The position numbers and the translations under genes are program-made. Under the pieces are notes generated by a model that was not told where the DNA came from, searched no databases, and was given only the letters and a program-made list of their open reading frames with translations. A DNA stretch of 64,000 nucleotides from Pseudodesulfovibrio profundus. GTDB taxonomy: Bacteria; Desulfobacterota; Desulfovibrionia; Desulfovibrionales; Desulfovibrionaceae. This document shows positions 59,142-64,000 of the stretch, piece after piece. Within the stretch, counting starts at the first letter, position 1, and every line of letters starts with the position of its first letter. Location of the stretch: assembly GCF_900217235.1 (NCBI RefSeq), contig NZ_LT907975.1:3757001-3821000 (forward strand), written 5' to 3'.

Positions 59142-59936
59142 ATGCACGCTGGGATTGATCTTATCGGCGTTCCGCTCGATGAAAATTCGTCATACATGCG
59201 AGGTGCGACAGCCGGACCTGCTGCGGTCGTTGAAGCGCTTCGATGCGATTCGGCCAACATGTGGGCGGAAACAGGGGTTGATCTCGCTGATGTCCTTCAT
59301 GAGAAGGGTGATCTGGTGTTGCCATCCGGCGAAGCTGCGATTCACACTATTCATGCCGCAGCAAAGGAAGCGGGGAAATCGGGAAGCAAGCCGTTGTTTC
59401 TCGGCGGAGACCATTCCATAACGTATCCGCTGGTCAAGGGACTGGCGGCGAGTGTGGGGGAGTTCTCCATACTCCATTTTGATGCTCACCCGGATTGCTA
59501 CCATGCGTTCGAGGGCAACCGGTACTCCCATGCAAGCCCGTTTTCGCGGATCATGGAGGACGGGCTGTGCAAGCGTCTTGTCTCTGTTGGTATACGGACT
59601 GCCCATGGGCATCAGCGTGACCAGCGCGATACCTTTGGTATCGAGTGGCTGGAGATGAAAGACCAGCAGTCCTGGCCTGCTTTGTCGTTTGATGAGCCGG
59701 TGTATATCAGCTTTGATCTCGATGCGCTCGATCCGGCCTTTGCACCGGGAGTATCACACCATGAACCCGGCGGCATGTCGGTTCGGGAGGCTCTGCATAT
59801 CATTCATTCCATCAACGTTCCGGTCATTGGAGCGGATGTTGTGGAGCTGAATCCTCAGCGCGATCTCAACGGTGTTACCGGCATGGTCGCTGCCAAGCTG
59901 GCCCGAGAGATCGCAGGAATGATGCTCAAGAATTAA
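59142..59936 (+). CDS. speB: Agmatinase/arginase-family ureohydrolase
   Basis: 264 residues from ATG 59142, 5 bases after AGGAG. Manganese-binding motifs: FLGGDHSITYP, HFDAHPDCYH and SFDLDALDPAFAPGVS, then GADVVELNP. This family cleaves agmatine to putrescine and urea or related guanidino compounds; the exact substrate cannot be set from sequence. It is coupled to hslU and ends before a strong terminator. Confidence 0.85.
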   Translation: MHAGIDLIGVPLDENSSYMRGATAGPAAVVEALRCDSANMWAETGVDLADVLHEKGDLVLPSGEAAIHTIHAAAKEAGKSGSKPLFLGGDHSITYPLVKGLAASVGEFSILHFDAHPDCYHAFEGNRYSHASPFSRIMEDGLCKRLVSVGIRTAHGHQRDQRDTFGIEWLEMKDQQSWPALSFDEPVYISFDLDALDPAFAPGVSHHEPGGMSVREALHIIHSINVPVIGADVVELNPQRDLNGVTGMVAAKLAREIAGMMLKN

Positions 59937-59955
59937 CCGTGATTTATACGAATAA

Positions 59956-59992
59956 AAAGGGCGAAGGATCATCATGATCCTTCGCCCTTTTT
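59956..59992. terminator. Bidirectional terminator between speB and the ClC gene
   Basis: AAAAAGGGCGAAGGATC-ATCAT-GATCCTTCGCCCTTTTT has a 12-bp stem with T runs on both strands, so it can end both convergent genes. Confidence 0.93.
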
Positions 59993-60010
59993 GATTGTAT
60001 TTGATTGAGC

Positions 60011-61870
60011 TTATTTGACTTCGTCGGCTTCGCCTTTCACTTCGGCAATGGCTTCGGCATACGCCTGGAAGACGTCGTCACGGTTGATGAGGCCGATAAT
60101 CTCCGAAGTATCGGTTTCGGATACAACCGGAATCTGACCGTAGTCGGTGTTCACGAAGCGAAGGAGCGCCTGATACAAGTCATAGTCAGGTCGTACGTAG
60201 ACCGGCCTGGACATGAGGTCGCGCACCACAACGAGGTCGTGCAGGTCTTCCTCGAACATCCAGTTGCGGACGTTATGAATGGAAACCATGCCCACGAACC
60301 AGCCGTCTTCGGATCGTCTGACCGGGAAGTAGAGCTGATCCGAGTTGGCAATGATGTCCGTCAACGCCTTGAGTGTCGTGGATTCTTCCAGAACAATGAC
60401 TTCACCGGGGTTGTAGAAGTCAGACACATGCATCTGCTCAAGGACGTTGATGGTAGCGTCCTCAGCGTGTGCCGGTGATTCAAACTTGTTCTCAACCTGA
60501 TGCTCGTAGAGCGATACCTTGCGGCAAAGCACCAGACATAGTGCCGAGGCAAGCATCAGCGGAGCAAGCAGGCCATAGCCCTGAGTCAGCTCCGTGACCA
60601 TGATCAGCGGCCCAATGGGAGCACTGGCGACACCGGCGAAGAATGCAGCCATGCCGACCAGAATGTAGGCGCCAGGTTGCGTGACAATATCCGGGAAGAA
60701 ATGGTGCCCGAACTTGCCTACGAGACCGCCGGACATGCCGCCCACGAACAGGGCCGGCGCGAACATGCCGCCTGACATGCCGGAGCCGATGGTGACCGAG
60801 GTAGCCACGGTTTTACCGACGATGATGTAGCACATGCCAAGGGCCGGAATCTGTCCCAGAATAGCTAACTCAAGCCAGCCATATCCACCTGAGAGCACAC
60901 CACCGATGATCAGTCCATCCTGCGCGGTGTGCGGGTAAAGGATACCGATGAGTCCCATGGCGAGACCGCCAATGCCCATGGACCAGATGATGCCGAGCTT
61001 TTCGCGAAGCGGGTAGAATATGTTGTATTTGATGATGGTGAATGTACGAATGTACATCCAACCGACAGCGGCGCAGACAAAGGCGAGCAGTACGTAGAAA
61101 ATCAGCTCGCGCGGGTCATGGAACGAAAAGCGGGGGATGCCGAAAATCGGTTCGGTTCCGTAAAAGAACGTGAAGATGGAGTAGGAAACAACCGAACTCA
61201 TGACCGAAGGCAGAATGGCCTCTGCCTCGAAGTCTTCGCGGTAGATAACCTCAACAGCGGTCAACGCACCACCAAGGGGGGCGCGGAATATGGCGCCAAG
61301 GCCACCGGCTGCGCCGGAGAGCAGGAGGAGGCGGCGTTCCTTGGCGGAAAAGTCGAACTTGTTGGCGAGCCACGAGCCGAGGCCAGCCCCAATCTGAGTG
61401 ATGGGACCTTCGCGACCGGCGCTACCACCCGAGGCGATAGTCAGAACAGAGCATGCGCCGCGGATGAGCGCAACACGCCCCTTGATGACGCCACCCTGAT
61501 TGTGGAACGCATTGATGGTTGCATCGGTGCCGTCTGTACCGCCTGTGACAGTCTCGGGGATGAACTTGTTGACCAGCCAGCCGGTGAGGAGGGCGGTTCC
61601 TGTCGTGAACACCGGAATCAGCCATGGGCGGAACTCCCCATGGGGTCCATGGAAGATACCTTCACCTGCGGGTTCCGGATAAACCAGTCCGGCCAGATTG
61701 TGTTGCAGAATGAACTTGCCTATTTCAACCAACCAGAAGAAGGCGACAGCGACAAGACCGGACATGGTGCCGACGAGGACGCCGATAACCAGCCAGCGAA
61801 AAGATGCAACGGTTGAATAGGCTTTGGCAAACGAGCGCCAGTAATTGAAGAATTGGGTGAAAAGGCTCAT
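60011..61870 (-). CDS. ClC-type chloride channel/antiporter with CBS domains
   Basis: 619 residues. ClC motifs: GGSAGREGPITQIGAGLGS (gating Glu in GREGP), GGALTAVEVIYREDFE, and GSGMSGGMFAPALFVGGM. About 10-12 membrane segments, then two CBS domains in the last 130 residues (EESTTLKALTDIIANSDQLYFPV; LMSRPVYVRPDYDLYQALL). The CBS pair probably senses adenine nucleotides. It moves chloride or fluoride with proton exchange. It is followed upstream by ribF. Confidence 0.92.
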   Translation of the reverse strand: MSLFTQFFNYWRSFAKAYSTVASFRWLVIGVLVGTMSGLVAVAFFWLVEIGKFILQHNLAGLVYPEPAGEGIFHGPHGEFRPWLIPVFTTGTALLTGWLVNKFIPETVTGGTDGTDATINAFHNQGGVIKGRVALIRGACSVLTIASGGSAGREGPITQIGAGLGSWLANKFDFSAKERRLLLLSGAAGGLGAIFRAPLGGALTAVEVIYREDFEAEAILPSVMSSVVSYSIFTFFYGTEPIFGIPRFSFHDPRELIFYVLLAFVCAAVGWMYIRTFTIIKYNIFYPLREKLGIIWSMGIGGLAMGLIGILYPHTAQDGLIIGGVLSGGYGWLELAILGQIPALGMCYIIVGKTVATSVTIGSGMSGGMFAPALFVGGMSGGLVGKFGHHFFPDIVTQPGAYILVGMAAFFAGVASAPIGPLIMVTELTQGYGLLAPLMLASALCLVLCRKVSLYEHQVENKFESPAHAEDATINVLEQMHVSDFYNPGEVIVLEESTTLKALTDIIANSDQLYFPVRRSEDGWFVGMVSIHNVRNWMFEEDLHDLVVVRDLMSRPVYVRPDYDLYQALLRFVNTDYGQIPVVSETDTSEIIGLINRDDVFQAYAEAIAEVKGEADEVK

Positions 61871-61872
61871 GA

Positions 61873-62856
61873 CTATTTTTGTGTGCGGGCATTACCGAGG
61901 TCGGGGCGGGTCAGCTTGATGGCAGCATCGGGCTGGGCGAGTATCTGCCTGCCCAACTCTATGTCCTTGCCGATGCGCTCTTTGAGCTCGTCGATGCCGG
62001 AGAATTTTTTTTCATCACGGATGCGTTGTACGAAGTGTGCCTGTATTTCGCGACCATACAGGTCACCTTTGAAATCCAGAAGGTGGGCTTCCACAGACAG
62101 GGCATCATTATCAAAAGTGGGGTTCTTCCCGATATTGGCTACGCCCTGGTAAACGTCATCGTCCACTTCAACCCAAATGGCATATACGCCGGGTTTGGGG
62201 AACAGTTCGTCCACCAGCTTGAGGTTGGCCGTTGGAAATCCGAGCAACCGTCCGCCGCGATTCATGCCATGAACGACTTCACCGCGAACCTGATAGAAGC
62301 GGCCGAGCAAAGGGCGGACAGACCAGACCTGACCAGCCTGGACCAGATCACGGATACGGGTTGAGCTGACCACTGCGCCATCCACAGAGACAGGATCGAG
62401 CCTGTCGACTGTGAATCCTTTCTTTTGACCAAGAGCACTCAATGTCTCAAAGTTTCCGGCTCGTCCTTTGCCCAGGTGGTAGTCATAGCCAATGATCATT
62501 TCCTTCATATTGAGTGTGTCCAGCAGGTATTTTTGAACAAATTCTTCAGGAGAGAGCTTGGCCATATCCATGGTAAAATGCAGCAGCAGGCATACTTGCG
62601 GGCCGTATTGGGAAATGAGCTCCAACTTTTGCTGGGTCAACGTGATGAATGGCGGGTTGCGATCATCGCGAAGGACGCGAAGCGGATGCGGATCGAATGT
62701 TACGACGACACTGACCAAACCGCGAGCCTCTGCACGAGCGCAGGCAAGGCTGATGAGTTTTTGGTGACCTTTGTGAACACCGTCGAAGTTGCCGATGGTG
62801 ACGCATGATCCGGCAATGATGTCCTTGATATCTTCTGGGTTCCTGGCGACGATCAT
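61873..62856 (-). CDS. ribF: Bifunctional riboflavin kinase/FAD synthetase RibF
   Basis: 327 residues. The N-terminal nucleotidyltransferase has CVTIGNFDGVHKGHQKLI and FDPHPLRVL, then IGYDYHLGKGRAGN and SSTRIRDLVQAGQV. The C-terminal kinase has GRFYQVRGEVVHGMNRGGRLLGFPTANL. It makes FMN and FAD. The stop lies 2 bases before the ClC gene. Confidence 0.95.
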   Translation of the reverse strand: MIVARNPEDIKDIIAGSCVTIGNFDGVHKGHQKLISLACARAEARGLVSVVVTFDPHPLRVLRDDRNPPFITLTQQKLELISQYGPQVCLLLHFTMDMAKLSPEEFVQKYLLDTLNMKEMIIGYDYHLGKGRAGNFETLSALGQKKGFTVDRLDPVSVDGAVVSSTRIRDLVQAGQVWSVRPLLGRFYQVRGEVVHGMNRGGRLLGFPTANLKLVDELFPKPGVYAIWVEVDDDVYQGVANIGKNPTFDNDALSVEAHLLDFKGDLYGREIQAHFVQRIRDEKKFSGIDELKERIGKDIELGRQILAQPDAAIKLTRPDLGNARTQK

Positions 62857-62934
62857 AAAATTTTGTCTTCCGGGGTTAGGTAAAAATGAGGTTGGGAGGA
62901 TACGTTAAAACCGCCCGCTCTTCAAGCGCGGGTC

Positions 62935-64000
62935 TTAGGTGTCGGCCGTTCGCTCCTTGAGGGTATTTTGAAAATCTTCCAGTCGTTTTTTCTGCTCATC
63001 CGACTTTGCATCTTTTTCAGCCTGTACAGCGTGATAGTTGGCTTTTTTTATGTTGCCGGAATACATGGCCGCATAGGCAAGATGCAGATTGCCGCTGAAA
63101 ACATCGCCTGACTGGCCGAGCATGCGTCCGAGGTGCTGGTGAACTTCCGCATCTTCAGGGACTAGATCGAGCACTTTTTTCATGTTGGCGATGGCTCGGT
63201 CGGATTGACCGGCGTCGGCCTGAAGGCGTGACAGGTAGAAAAGTCCCAGAGCATCGCGTGAATTCTGGATGACGGCCTTTTGCAGGTAAGGGAATGCCTT
63301 GTCGTGCTGTCCGGTCTTGAAAAAGAAAATGCCGGTTTCACGACTGACCAACGGGTCATTGGCATCCATTTCCAACGCTTTCTGAAACGATGCAAGAGCG
63401 CTCTTGTTATCCTTGAGGCGCTGATGCGCTATGCCGAGTCCAATGTAGTCCATGGCGGAATACTCGGCCTTGGGCTTGTTGTTGAAGTAGGCGAGGGCGG
63501 TATTGGCCGGGGACATTTTGGCGCGGACCATTGGCTGCAAGCGCTTGAGCAGGGCATCGTTGTCTTCGCGTTCTCCAAAGGCTGGAGGCATGCGGCTTAT
63601 TCTGTCGTTCAGATAGGATATACGTTCCGTCAGACCCGGGTGAGTCGACAGGTACGAAGGGATATTTGCGCCGCTGTCAAACCAGCGGTTCTTCATCATG
63701 ATCTCAAAGGTCTGTGGCATGCCTTCAGGGTTGTATCCGGCCTTGACCATGGAGTTGAGACCGACGTGATCTGCTTCGCGTTCATCGTCCTGCGAATATT
63801 TGAGCATGGCGGTGTGCGCCAGCCCCTGTGTACCCATCATCACGGCTTGGGCAGCATCTCCGCCGCCTGCCATGCCGAGAAATACACCGGCCAGCATTCC
63901 GGCTACGGAAAGCATCCCGATTTTACCCTGCTTTTCTAGCCGGCTCGCCATGTGGCGCTGGGAAACGTGCGCGAGTTCGTGTGCAATGACGCCAGCAAGC
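62935..64000 (-). CDS. M48 metallopeptidase with TPR repeats, runs off right edge
   Basis: At least 355 residues; the frame is open to the window edge. The extreme right encodes LAGVIAHELAHVSQRHMA, containing the HExxH zinc motif. An ATG at 63949-63951 inside this motif is not the real start. A third ligand occurs in DDEREADHVGL. The C-terminal 180 residues are TPR repeats (MDYIGLGIAHQRLKDNKSALASFQKALEMD). It resembles BepA/YfgC proteases that act on outer-membrane protein assembly. Confidence 0.92.
   Translation of the reverse strand, partial: LAGVIAHELAHVSQRHMASRLEKQGKIGMLSVAGMLAGVFLGMAGGGDAAQAVMMGTQGLAHTAMLKYSQDDEREADHVGLNSMVKAGYNPEGMPQTFEIMMKNRWFDSGANIPSYLSTHPGLTERISYLNDRISRMPPAFGEREDNDALLKRLQPMVRAKMSPANTALAYFNNKPKAEYSAMDYIGLGIAHQRLKDNKSALASFQKALEMDANDPLVSRETGIFFFKTGQHDKAFPYLQKAVIQNSRDALGLFYLSRLQADAGQSDRAIANMKKVLDLVPEDAEVHQHLGRMLGQSGDVFSGNLHLAYAAMYSGNIKKANYHAVQAEKDAKSDEQKKRLEDFQNTLKERTADT

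Overview
The window looks like a chromosome segment of a sulfate-reducing member of the Desulfovibrionaceae (Desulfobacterota). The main evidence is a complete hmcABCDEF operon followed by an rrf2 gene (49.3-56.5 kb), the transmembrane redox complex and regulator characteristic of Desulfovibrio and its relatives. Genus and species cannot be read from the sequence.

Region 1 (1-674) is chromosomal. It holds the start of a leftward gene with a kinase-like N-lobe and the original transcription terminator of a tRNA-Thr gene. Region 2 (675-39125) is a 38.45-kb P2-like Myoviridae prophage integrated into the 3' end of tRNA-Thr(CGT). Perfect 46-bp direct repeats mark its two ends, and the right-hand copy lies within the intact tRNA gene at 39080-39155. 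From left to right the prophage carries an AT-rich HEPN-domain gene, a leftward late operon (baseplate, tail fibre, tape measure, tail chaperone with a -1 frameshift site, lysis genes, tube, sheath, completion proteins, terminase endonuclease, capsid, scaffold), the divergent terminase ATPase and portal genes, an Ogr-like activator and a Dam-type methylase. An accessory block follows (small paralogous proteins with structured leaders, a BRCT protein, a lipoprotein, hicA/hicB, a candidate iteron origin, a pentapeptide-repeat channel-like protein), then a primase-helicase, an immunity region and the integrase.

The prophage is probably stranded. An IS3-family element cuts the baseplate V gene. 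Two 1268-bp copies of one IS5-like element sit just upstream of the terminase gene and inside the integrase, where one copy separates the active-site Arg/His residues from the tyrosine. All three insertions have recognisable target duplications, so the original reading frames can be rebuilt.

Region 3 (39156-64000) is ordinary core chromosome: a large PAS/GAF sensor kinase, a gamma-glutamylcyclotransferase-like protein, a metallo-beta-lactamase-fold protein, an MscS channel, an ADP-forming acyl-CoA synthetase, a tautomerase, the hmc operon and rrf2, a macro-domain protein, hslVU with an agmatinase-family gene, a ClC channel, ribF and an M48 peptidase that runs off the right edge. The hmc promoter is overlapped by a palindrome that recurs 25 bp downstream, a good candidate for the Rrf2 operator. 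The rrf1 response-regulator gene known from Desulfovibrio vulgaris is absent.
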